Shown here piece after piece: positions 1-5,537 of a DNA stretch of 6,235 nt. The translations under genes and the position numbers were made by a program. Origin of the DNA: Actinomycetes bacterium (GTDB taxonomy: Bacteria; Actinomycetota; Actinomycetes; S36-B12; UBA10799); contig JAKOZM010000132.1 in the NCBI GenBank assembly GCA_029779995.1, positions 1 to 6,235 on the forward strand, in the 5' to 3' direction. Position 1 is the first letter of the stretch. Each line of letters starts with the position of its first letter. The notes beneath the pieces are model-generated. The model made no database searches. It saw only the letters and a list, made by a program, of their open reading frames with translations, and was not told where the DNA came from.

Positions 1-1
1 G

Positions 2-886
2 CCGACGACGGACCGGGGGGACGCCAGTGGGACTGGCTACTTCTGCGCGACGCGCGGGGAGTACCTGACGGATCTGCTCACTGCCGTCATCGGGCACGAG
101 GTCGCGGTGCCCGCCGTGTTGGCGCCTGCAGACAGCCCCGGCACTCACGCGGGGGTGGTGCTCGGTGCGGGCACGGGGGACAACATGGCCGCCGCGCTGG
201 GAGTCGGGGCCCTTCCAGGAGACGTTGTCGTGTCCATCGGCACCTCGGGTACCGTCTTCGCATCCGGCGATGTGCCGACCGCGGACGCGACGGGCATCAT
301 CGCGGGTTTCGCTGACGCCCGTGGTGGTTACTTGCCGTTGGTGTGCACGATGAATGCCTCCCGGGTGCTCGATGCCGCGGCATTGGTATTGGGCGTGGGG
401 TACGAACGCTTGGACGACCTGGCCATGTCCGTGCCGGATGCGGGCGGGTTGGTGTTGGTGCCATACCTTGACGGGGAACGCACGCCCAACCTGCCGGACG
501 CCACGGGATCATTGCATGGGCTGACCCGTGCGAATTCCACCCCGGCGTATTTCGCGAGAGCTGCGATGGAGGGGATGTTGTGTGGTCTGGGAGCCGGACT
601 GCAGGCACTGCGTGAGGCCGGCGTGGGATGTCAGCGGGTCGTGCTGATCGGTGGCGGCGCACAATCCCCGGCGGTGGCGACGCTCGCCTCGGCGGTCTTC
701 GGGGTGCCTGTCACCGTGCCGCGGCCCGGGGAGTATGTGGCGTTGGGGGCTGCCCGACAAGCCGTGTGGGCGCTAACCGGGGAGTTGCCGCAGTGGACGG
801 CGACCGACGCGCAGGTCTTTGAAGCCCCACCGGCACCGCACATCGCCGCGCGTTACGAAGAGATCCGGCAGTCGGTCTTCGGCTGA
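2..886 (+). CDS. xylB: Xylulokinase (FGGY carbohydrate kinase), 5'-truncated
   Basis: This is the C-terminal 294 residues of a cytosolic sugar kinase that phosphorylates D-xylulose to xylulose-5-phosphate with ATP, feeding the pentose phosphate pathway. The frame is open from base 2, so the start lies upstream; family members have roughly 460-500 residues, so about the first third is missing. Visible motifs are GDASGTGYF at the very beginning, then GTGDNMAAALG with Asp60 (bases 179-181), which corresponds to the FGGY catalytic base. These are followed by the phosphate-binding VSIGTSGTVFA, then GERTPN, GSLHGLT and the adenosine-motif-like IGGGAQSP at residues 218-225. The GTG at 107 is internal and is not the start, because the conserved motif lies upstream of it. 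The stop is 3 bp from the stop of the convergent next gene. Another FGGY substrate such as a different ketopentose cannot be fully excluded, but the motif spacing is most like XylB. Confidence 0.9.
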   Translation, partial: PTTDRGDASGTGYFCATRGEYLTDLLTAVIGHEVAVPAVLAPADSPGTHAGVVLGAGTGDNMAAALGVGALPGDVVVSIGTSGTVFASGDVPTADATGIIAGFADARGGYLPLVCTMNASRVLDAAALVLGVGYERLDDLAMSVPDAGGLVLVPYLDGERTPNLPDATGSLHGLTRANSTPAYFARAAMEGMLCGLGAGLQALREAGVGCQRVVLIGGGAQSPAVATLASAVFGVPVTVPRPGEYVALGAARQAVWALTGELPQWTATDAQVFEAPPAPHIAARYEEIRQSVFG

Positions 887-889
887 AAT

Positions 890-1366
890 CTAGCTGGTCC
901 AGCCTTTGACGAACTGGTCGAGCGCAACGCGCGCTGCCAGCGTGGATTCCGTCAGACTCCGCGAGTGGGGCGTAGCCATCGTGAGGGCGGCAACGCTGCG
1001 GTTGATGGCGTCGATGTGCCCACTTGCAGGCCCGGTGTCATCAAGGGCGGCAGAGATGGATCGAGCCATGCTCTCCACGACGTGCACCTGCGCGAGGGTG
1101 GCTTCGGGCAGGGCCTTGGGTGAGGAGGCGATGCGAGCGCCGAGGGCGAGCATCGCTTCGAACAGACCTCGAAGCGCGGCCGGCAGCCCAGGCAATCCCA
1201 CGAACTCGGCGCCCTCGGAGTGGATCTCCTGCAGGGTGGCGTACTCCTCGGCCCGCTCATCGGGCTCGGCAGATGCCATTTCAGAAAGAACGAGAGCAGC
1301 CTCAGCAAGCAGGTTCGAGAAGTCAGCGGCAGCCTCGTGGCCTATCGAAAGATCTCGCACAGTCAT
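890..1366 (-). CDS. Unrecognised 158-residue helical protein
   Basis: I do not recognise this family. The product would be a soluble cytosolic protein: no signal peptide, no membrane segment and no cysteine, many Ala, Leu and Glu residues, and a single Trp near the C-terminus (KGWTS). It reads as several amphipathic helices, for example residues 10-50 and 88-110, with a Gly/Pro-rich turn (VGLPGLPAALRG) at 56-67. The coding strand is supported by strongly GC-biased third positions and balanced acidic composition; the opposite-strand frame is Ser/Arg-rich and looks like a shadow. I prefer the ATG at 1366 over the in-frame GTG at 1375, because AAGGGG at 1380-1375 sits 8 nt before the ATG, whereas it overlaps the GTG. 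It converges with the xylulokinase gene and has its own upstream non-coding region with repeats. Function unknown. Confidence 0.7.
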   Translation of the reverse strand: MTVRDLSIGHEAAADFSNLLAEAALVLSEMASAEPDERAEEYATLQEIHSEGAEFVGLPGLPAALRGLFEAMLALGARIASSPKALPEATLAQVHVVESMARSISAALDDTGPASGHIDAINRSVAALTMATPHSRSLTESTLAARVALDQFVKGWTS

Positions 1367-1374
1367 AGGGTCCA

Positions 1375-1380
1375 CCCCTT
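1375..1380 (-). promoter_or_regulatory. Ribosome binding site deciding the start of the 158-residue protein
   Basis: On the minus strand the sequence reads GGAAGGGGTGGACCCTATG. AAGGGG lies 8 nt before the ATG at 1366. It overlaps the alternative GTG at 1375, which would have almost no spacer. This favours MTVRDL over MDPMTV as the N-terminus. Confidence 0.55.
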
Positions 1381-1389
1381 CCGATGAAA

Positions 1390-1449
1390 AACGTTACCCT
1401 TTCGAGATCAACGAATCCGAAACGAAAGGTAGCGTTCGGGTTAACGAAA
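1390..1449. repeat. Repeat cluster upstream of the 158-residue protein gene
   Basis: AACGAAT at 1410-1416, AACGAAA at 1421-1427 and AACGAAA at 1443-1449 are spaced 11 and 22 bp apart, which places them on the same face of the helix. Overlapping them is an imperfect inverted repeat: AACGTTACCCTTTCG at 1390-1404 and CGAAAGGTAGCGTT at 1423-1436, with 18 bp between the arms. The stretch is visibly more AT-rich than its surroundings and lies just upstream of the minus-strand gene that starts at 1366. It is a plausible operator or promoter region. I could not fix a convincing -35/-10 pair. Confidence 0.4.
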
Positions 1450-1499
1450 TCGGTGTTGCCGATCGGTTGGGTGAAGTTAGTTGTCGCGCGCCGTTCTCA

Positions 1500-1516
1500 G
1501 CGCACCTGAGGTGCGC
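1500..1516. repeat. Perfect 8-1-8 palindrome (operator or terminator candidate)
   Basis: GCGCACCT-G-AGGTGCGC is a perfect inverted repeat. As RNA it could fold as a 7-bp GC-rich stem with a 3-nt loop. It lies 47 bp beyond the stop of the small gene downstream of SQR, in the right place to terminate that minus-strand transcript. No U-tract follows, so it would be an atypical terminator. It is equally plausible as a dimeric regulator site for the next minus-strand gene. Confidence 0.4.
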
Positions 1517-1563
1517 GTCGAAGTAGGGCGAGCCAAAGTCCGAACTGTTTGAGGTCGAGCGGT

Positions 1564-1701
1564 CTAGTGATGGCCCTTGGACACCATCAGGATCATCTTG
1601 GTGTTGAGGATCGCGAAACGCCAAGCCTGCCGGACCACGTTGGTGCGGGCCTTGAGTTCCTTGGCCGACGGCTGGGGAGCTTGCGGGAATGTTGTGGTCA
1701 T
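1564..1701 (-). CDS. 45-residue basic small protein following SQR
   Basis: This short gene starts with ATG at 1701, only 8 nt after the TGA of the SQR gene. Its Shine-Dalgarno-like GAGTGAGGTG includes that stop codon, so the two are very probably co-transcribed and translationally coupled. The product has a Pro/Thr-rich start (MTTTFPQAPQP), then a basic helix with Lys14, Lys17, Arg19, Arg24 and Arg28. A hydrophobic amphipathic stretch (WRFAILNTKMILMV, 27-40) follows, and it ends SKGHH. It has only one acidic residue. The hydrophobic-basic tail resembles in character the membrane-associating C-terminal helix of the preceding SQR, so a peripheral membrane partner or anchor subunit is a reasonable inference. 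The terminal Gly-His-His could bind a metal, but nothing proves this. I do not recognise a named family. Confidence 0.7.
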   Translation of the reverse strand: MTTTFPQAPQPSAKELKARTNVVRQAWRFAILNTKMILMVSKGHH

Positions 1702-1709
1702 GTCACACC

Positions 1710-3167
1710 TCACTCGGGAATCAGGTACCAGAAGGGCCGGGCCTTGGCCTTGTAGATGAACAGGTAGTGCAGCATGACCTTCATCCAGTGGGCAGAGAGA
1801 CCGATCTCGCCGTAGGTCTCCTTGACGTCGCGGCCCTGCTCGCCGTACTTGTCTGGGTCCGGGATGATCGGGAACACGGTCATGGCCGCGGCCTGTCCGT
1901 CGCGCCACCCGGTGCCGGCCGAGGCGATGCACGCGGCCCCCATGTCGGCCATCGACGCGGTGTGCACCCTGGCGGTGTCACCATGTTTGATGCGCTCGGC
2001 GATGGTCTGGGCGACTGCGCGCCCGATGACACCCGAAGGCATCCCCGTGCGGGGCGGTGCGGGGGCGATCATCGTGCCGTTTGGTGTCTGGCGGGGTTTG
2101 GACATCTGGTGTGGCGGGGCGAACGCGATACCCGCGGCCCAGACATTGTCGTACTTCACAGACTGGTAGGTGCTGGGCCAGTCACTGGCCTGCCACTGCT
2201 CGTACGGCTTGGGGGTGTAGTCGGCATCGACCTTCATGAAGCCGCTGGGCGCGAACAACTGGTCGCTGATGTCGTTGCCCTGCGCGTCGAACGCTTTGAG
2301 ATCTACGCCCCGGAACGGCGGGAGCAGCATCGCGAAGTCGAAGCGCTGCTCGCCCTTCGTGCCGTCGAGCAATTCGTAGTGCGCGACACCGGGTTCCACC
2401 CGCTCGACATGTGCGGACAGGATGGCCTTCACCCCGCGCTGTTCGAACAGCGACTCCGTGAACATCTGGCTCGGGACGATGCCATCCTTGGTACCGAAGT
2501 TCATCCCATCCATGCCGAAGTCGCCCAGGCTGGCCTCGTTGGTGATGTAGATGACCTCCGCGAGGTCCCGCACTCCCTGCTTGACCAGCTCGTGCTCGAC
2601 GTTGAAGGTGTACTCGAAGGCAGCGCCCTGGCATGTGCAGGTGCCATGTCCCATGCCGATCAGGAACGTCTGCGGTTGTCCGGCCTTGAGTTTCGCGATC
2701 GCCTCCTCGAAGGCCAGCGCAGTCTGCTCGGCGTGGCCGGCCGTGCACACCGACCAACTGTTCCCGTCTGGGCCAAGACCGGGGGTAGCACCGAAATTGA
2801 GTTTGGGGCCGGTGGCGTTGATGAGGTAGTCGTAGGCGATCCGGCCGGTCTTGCCCGCCCGGGCCTCGTCTGTGTACTGCACCGTCACGTGCGGGCTTGC
2901 GAAGTCGGCACTGCCCTCGCCGTGGACCTCGATCGCCAAGGCCTGCCGGAACTCGATCCCTTTGCGTTTGTAGATCGGCGCCAGGGGAAAGGTGACCTGC
3001 TTGGTGCTCATCTGGCCGACCCCGACCCAGATGTTGGAAGGAATCCAGTTCCACTTGGAGTTCGGGGCGATGACCACCACCTCATGCTCCTTGGGCAGCA
3101 TGCGCCGCAAATGCAATGCTGCGGTATGTCCCGCGATCCCGGCACCCATGATGACTGTCCTGGCCAT
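1710..3167 (-). CDS. sqr: Sulfide:quinone oxidoreductase (FAD-dependent)
   Basis: This 485-residue flavoprotein should oxidise sulfide to sulfane sulfur or polysulfide and pass electrons to the membrane quinone pool, acting as a peripheral protein on the inner membrane face. The N-terminal FAD-binding Rossmann motif is MGAGIAG (Gly8, Gly10, Gly13), followed by NATGPKL at 117-123. Three cysteines match the catalytic set of the Acidianus ambivalens enzyme as I recall it: Cys141 in SVCTAGHA, Cys179 in CTCQGAAFE and Cys413 in GAACIAS. The extra Cys177 makes a CxC. Other shared blocks are ITNEASLGDFG, PPFRG and PRTGMPSG. The C-terminal segment 459-482 is amphipathic and rich in aromatic and basic residues, as expected for membrane attachment. 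I chose the ATG at 3167 because MARTVIMGAG is where the family begins and GGAG lies 5 nt upstream; the in-frame extension to 3347 would overlap the divergent gene. A flavocytochrome c-type relative is less likely, given the cysteine pattern. Confidence 0.88.
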   Translation of the reverse strand: MARTVIMGAGIAGHTAALHLRRMLPKEHEVVVIAPNSKWNWIPSNIWVGVGQMSTKQVTFPLAPIYKRKGIEFRQALAIEVHGEGSADFASPHVTVQYTDEARAGKTGRIAYDYLINATGPKLNFGATPGLGPDGNSWSVCTAGHAEQTALAFEEAIAKLKAGQPQTFLIGMGHGTCTCQGAAFEYTFNVEHELVKQGVRDLAEVIYITNEASLGDFGMDGMNFGTKDGIVPSQMFTESLFEQRGVKAILSAHVERVEPGVAHYELLDGTKGEQRFDFAMLLPPFRGVDLKAFDAQGNDISDQLFAPSGFMKVDADYTPKPYEQWQASDWPSTYQSVKYDNVWAAGIAFAPPHQMSKPRQTPNGTMIAPAPPRTGMPSGVIGRAVAQTIAERIKHGDTARVHTASMADMGAACIASAGTGWRDGQAAAMTVFPIIPDPDKYGEQGRDVKETYGEIGLSAHWMKVMLHYLFIYKAKARPFWYLIPE

Positions 3168-3190
3168 GACGACTCCGATCCCTCGACCCG

Positions 3191-3218
3191 TTGGTAGCAT
3201 ACTCCCTGGGGGTATATG
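3191..3218 (+). promoter_or_regulatory. Candidate promoter for the TDT transporter gene
   Basis: TTGGTA (3191-3196) and TATATG (3213-3218) are separated by 16 bp, and each matches 4 of 6 consensus positions. The palindrome at 3199-3215 fills the spacer. On the minus strand TATGCT (3200-3195) is a possible -10 for sqr, without a recognisable -35. The predicted plus-strand transcript would begin about 3225, leaving a very short leader. Both assignments are weak. Confidence 0.3.
3199..3215. promoter_or_regulatory. CsoR/CstR-type operator between sqr and the TDT transporter gene
   Basis: ATACTCCC-T-GGGGGTAT is a 17-bp palindrome in which 7 of 8 base pairs match; the single mismatch is 3203 against 3211. 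The ATAC, C-tract, G-tract, GTAT pattern is the hallmark of operators for the CsoR/RcnR/CstR/FrmR repressor superfamily. It sits almost centrally in the 66-bp gap between the divergent starts at 3167 and 3234, so one bound repressor could shut both genes. Given the SQR gene, the persulfide-sensing CstR branch is the best guess over copper-sensing CsoR. No such regulator is encoded in the window. Confidence 0.6.
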
Positions 3219-3233
3219 AAGGGGCGGTGACGG

Positions 3234-4226
3234 GTGAATAGGAATCCAGGCTGGTACGGAGCCGTGATGGGCACCGGCGCCACGGCTCTGGCGATCAGCG
3301 TCCAAGCAGTCACCTGGCAGGCGAGCTGGCTGCGCTGGATGGCCCATATCTTCCTGGTACTGGCTTCGGTTCTCGCTGTAGTCCTCCTCCCGCGGTATCT
3401 GGGTAGGCTGCGCGACCGGGCCGCCTTGGTGCGCGAGATCGGTGACTCAGCGCATGGGGCGATGCTCGCGACCTTGCCGGCCGGTCTGCTGGTGTTAGCC
3501 GCGGCCTGGGGCAGGGTGGGCTGGGCGCCGATCGGTGTCTGGGTGGACATCGTCCTGGTGAGTGTGGGCGCCCTGGTTGCGCTGTGGTTGGGCCTGATGT
3601 GGTCTGCAGGCCTGTTGCGCGGCGCCAACGAGTTGGTTGCCGTCAACGGTGGTTGGTTGATCCCACCGGTCATGAATCTGCTGGTCCCGCTGGCCCTGGC
3701 CCCGATCATCGTCCGGTTTCCGCAGGCGGCGCAACTGCTCACGGTTGTGGGGTTCGCGTTCTACGGCATCGGTGCGGTGCTGTTCCTGGCCATGCTCACG
3801 CTGCTGATCGCCCGCTTGGCGTTGCGCCCTCCGCTCCCCGCCCAGATGGCCCCCTCGATGTGGATTCCCCTGGCGCCCGCAGGGGTGCTCGGCATGTCGC
3901 TGCTTCAGCTGCTACGAGCGGCCCAGGAGGCTGGGGTGCCAGGTGCCTCGATCACAGCCGGCCTGATCGTGTCGGCCATGGGATTGGGGTTCGGTTTGTG
4001 GTGGGCGGGCTTCGCCTGGATCGAACTGCGACGGGCCCTGCCCAGTGCCAATCCCAGCTGGTGGGGTTTCGTGTTCCCCGTGGCCGCGATGACGCTGAGC
4101 CTGGCCAACCTCGGGCTGTACACACAGGTGGGGGTGCTGGAGGTTTTGGGTGCACTGGCGACGATGGTCCTGTTGTGTCTATGGGGGTTCGTCGGGGCCC
4201 GAACCGCGGGGATGCTGCGGGCGTAG
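3234..4226 (+). CDS. SLAC1/TDT-family transporter (possible sulfite or related anion exporter)
   Basis: This 330-residue integral membrane protein belongs to the tellurite-resistance/dicarboxylate transporter (TDT) group, which includes TehA, Mae1, plant SLAC1 and the yeast sulfite pump Ssu1. It begins with the typical NPGWYGAVMGTGATA and shows about ten hydrophobic segments. Family-like blocks include GGWLIPPVMNLLVP (139-152), PSMWIPLAPAGVLGMS (207-222) and PSWWGFVFPVAAMT (274-287). The GTG start at 3234 is the first possible one, because an in-frame TGA occupies 3228-3230; AAGGGG at 3219-3224 may serve as its ribosome site. It is divergent from sqr and shares its 66-bp promoter region, with a CsoR/CstR-like operator in the middle. 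From that context I infer export of an oxidised sulfur anion, sulfite being the best candidate. Sequence alone cannot separate this from C4-dicarboxylate or other anion transport. Confidence 0.82.
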   Translation: MNRNPGWYGAVMGTGATALAISVQAVTWQASWLRWMAHIFLVLASVLAVVLLPRYLGRLRDRAALVREIGDSAHGAMLATLPAGLLVLAAAWGRVGWAPIGVWVDIVLVSVGALVALWLGLMWSAGLLRGANELVAVNGGWLIPPVMNLLVPLALAPIIVRFPQAAQLLTVVGFAFYGIGAVLFLAMLTLLIARLALRPPLPAQMAPSMWIPLAPAGVLGMSLLQLLRAAQEAGVPGASITAGLIVSAMGLGFGLWWAGFAWIELRRALPSANPSWWGFVFPVAAMTLSLANLGLYTQVGVLEVLGALATMVLLCLWGFVGARTAGMLRA

Positions 4227-4282
4227 GGCTGTCCAGCACCGCGCCATCGTCTCGGGAGCGTGTGTACCCTCGGATCGGGACG

Positions 4283-4287
4283 GGAGG
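4283..4287 (+). promoter_or_regulatory. Ribosome binding site of the diguanylate cyclase gene
   Basis: GGAGG lies 6 nt before the ATG at 4294 and identifies that start, although the frame stays open upstream to 4150 inside the transporter gene. GTACCCTC at 4264-4271 could pair imperfectly with GAGGTAC at 4284-4290 and cover this site. A weak -10-like TACCCT (4265-4270) lies upstream without a clear -35. Confidence 0.6.
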
Positions 4288-4310
4288 TACCCGATGGGTC
4301 AGGTACCCGA
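4285..4310 (+). repeat. Direct repeat AGGTACCCGA flanking the start codon
   Basis: Two perfect 10-bp copies lie at 4285-4294 and 4301-4310, 16 bp apart. The first overlaps the ribosome site and ends on the A of the ATG; the second is inside the coding sequence. A partial third copy (GTACCC) occurs at 4264-4269. This may be a regulator site or chance. Confidence 0.4.
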
Positions 4311-5388
4311 AGACGCGTGGTTCCGCGAACGCGCTGAGGCGTCCGGCGACGTGTTCTTCATCTGCCGGATCCGACCCGACGTCTGTCTTGAGTTCATTAG
4401 TGCGAACGTCGCTGACCAAGTGGGGCACAGTGCGCAGTCACTGATCAATGACCTGGGGCTCCTCGCAGCCGTGGACGATCAGGCATTGCTCACGATGCAA
4501 CCGGGGGACCAAAGGTCCGTCGAGGTGACCTGGGAACACCTCGGCGAGTTGCGGTGGAGCCAGGTGACGGCGCTGTGCCTCACACGCGAGGACGGGAGCG
4601 TCGCGGTCGAAGGTGTAGCCCGCGATATCAGCGCCCTGCGCGAGACCGAGGGTGCCTTGCGGGACTCCGAGGAGCGGCACCGGCTGCTGGTGGAGAATGC
4701 ATGGGACGTCATCTGGACCATGGCTCTCGACGGCACCATCACGTATGTCAGTCCTTCGGTTGAACGGGTACGCGGCATCACCCCCGACGAAGCCGCTGTG
4801 CAGACTCTGGAACAGATCCACCCGCCCGGATCGCGCGAGCGGGTGCTCGCCTACTACCAGGCCCTCTTCACGGCGATCGCTGCCGGCGAGGAGTTGCCCA
4901 CTTTTCGCGGCGAGCAGGAGTACTACCGCAAAGACGGCAGCATCATGGTGGGCGAATTGCAGGTCATCCCGCACGTTGATCGGGACGGTCGGGTGGTGCA
5001 GATCCTGGGTGTGACGCGGGACGTGAGTGAACGCAAGCAGTGGGAGGCCGATCTGGCCAAGCTGGCGGTGACCGACTCGTTGACGGGTGCCTACAACCGT
5101 CGGCACGGCGAAGAGCTGATGGCCGCGTTGCTGGAGGGCGATGAGCCGGTGGCCCTGCTCATGATCGACCTAGACCACTTCAAGCGGATCAATGATGCGC
5201 GGGGTCATCGGGCCGGGGATGAGGCTCTCGTCGGATTCAGCAAGCGCCTGCGGGCGGCACTGTCTCCCGGAGATGTCTTTGCTCGGTGGGGCGGCGAGGA
5301 GTTCGTGGTCATGGTGCGCTGCCCCTTGCACGTGGCAGAGATGCGGGCGGAGGCCATCCGGGCTGCCGTGGATGCGTGGGGGAGGTGA
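4294..5388 (+). CDS. PAS-PAS-GGDEF diguanylate cyclase, frame interrupted near the C-terminus
   Basis: This cytosolic sensor enzyme would condense two GTP to cyclic di-GMP. As written it has 364 residues. Residues 10-115 form a first, divergent PAS domain ending in VEGVARDIS. Residues 125-248 form a second, typical PAS/PAC unit (SEERHRLLVENAWDVIW to GVTRDVSERK). A short helix then leads into a GGDEF domain from about residue 255, with TDSLTGAYNRR, metal-binding Asp292 in IDLDHFKRIND, and the signature RWGGEEF (331-337). The inhibitory I-site RxxD is not intact, since the equivalent residues read SPGD (324-327). No membrane segment is visible. The reading frame stops at TGA 5386-5388, before the family's VTVSIGVA block, which follows in another frame. 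The upstream transporter gene ends 67 bp before this ATG, so read-through transcription is possible. Confidence 0.85.
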   Translation: MGQVPEDAWFRERAEASGDVFFICRIRPDVCLEFISANVADQVGHSAQSLINDLGLLAAVDDQALLTMQPGDQRSVEVTWEHLGELRWSQVTALCLTREDGSVAVEGVARDISALRETEGALRDSEERHRLLVENAWDVIWTMALDGTITYVSPSVERVRGITPDEAAVQTLEQIHPPGSRERVLAYYQALFTAIAAGEELPTFRGEQEYYRKDGSIMVGELQVIPHVDRDGRVVQILGVTRDVSERKQWEADLAKLAVTDSLTGAYNRRHGEELMAALLEGDEPVALLMIDLDHFKRINDARGHRAGDEALVGFSKRLRAALSPGDVFARWGGEEFVVMVRCPLHVAEMRAEAIRAAVDAWGR

Positions 5389-5537
5389 CGGTGAGCATCG
5401 GAGTCGCAGGCGGGACCGACCTTAGCCTCGACACCCTGCTGCGGGCTTCTGACGATGCGCTCTACCAGGCGAAGTCCGAGGGGCGCAACCGCGTGGTTGT
5501 CGCTACAACGCCGCGGCCACCTCGGTCCCCTGCTTGA
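5382..5537 (+). pseudogene. Displaced C-terminal part of the GGDEF domain after a frameshift
   Basis: Reading from 5382 in the -1 frame gives EVTVSIGVAGG, then LLRASDDALYQAKSEGRN, ending at TGA 5535-5537 after 51 residues. These are the two conserved closing blocks of GGDEF domains and they belong to the preceding gene. One added G in the G5 run at 5378-5382 would join them into a 414-residue protein. The segment is well conserved and lacks internal stops, so the break is recent, an assembly or sequencing error, or bypassed by -1 slippage. Its last 35 bp overlap the convergent fadH-like gene. Confidence 0.85.

Noticed and set aside
906..1526. Plus-strand frame of 206 codons opposite the 158-residue protein
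   Set aside because: Ser/Arg/Ala-rich composition typical of an antisense shadow. The minus-strand frame has a ribosome site and balanced composition.
1394..1624. Minus-strand frame of 76 codons across the non-coding gap
   Set aside because: It overlaps the end of the 45-residue gene in another frame, shows no motif or good ribosome site, and covers the repeat-rich region.
1564..1932. Longer minus-strand frame (122 codons) containing the 45-residue protein
   Set aside because: The upstream part is an Arg-rich shadow of the SQR C-terminus. The ATG at 1701 with its own ribosome site gives the real product.
1689..3197. Long open frame on the plus strand, 502 codons, opposite the SQR gene
   Set aside because: It is a mirror of the GC-biased codons of sqr. 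The translation is Arg/Asp/His/Val-rich with no recognisable motif, while the minus strand shows clear SQR motifs.
3168..3347. N-terminal extension of SQR to a start at 3347
   Set aside because: It would put 60 extra residues before the FAD-binding strand and overlap the transporter gene and the operator. The ATG at 3167 fits the family and has GGAG upstream.
4150..4293. Upstream start for the diguanylate cyclase inside the transporter gene
   Set aside because: The extension reads as a shadow of the transporter frame. GGAGG is placed correctly for the ATG at 4294.
3584..4444. Second plus-strand frame of 286 codons spanning the transporter and cyclase start
   Set aside because: Gly/Arg/Pro-rich translation shadowing two well-supported genes.
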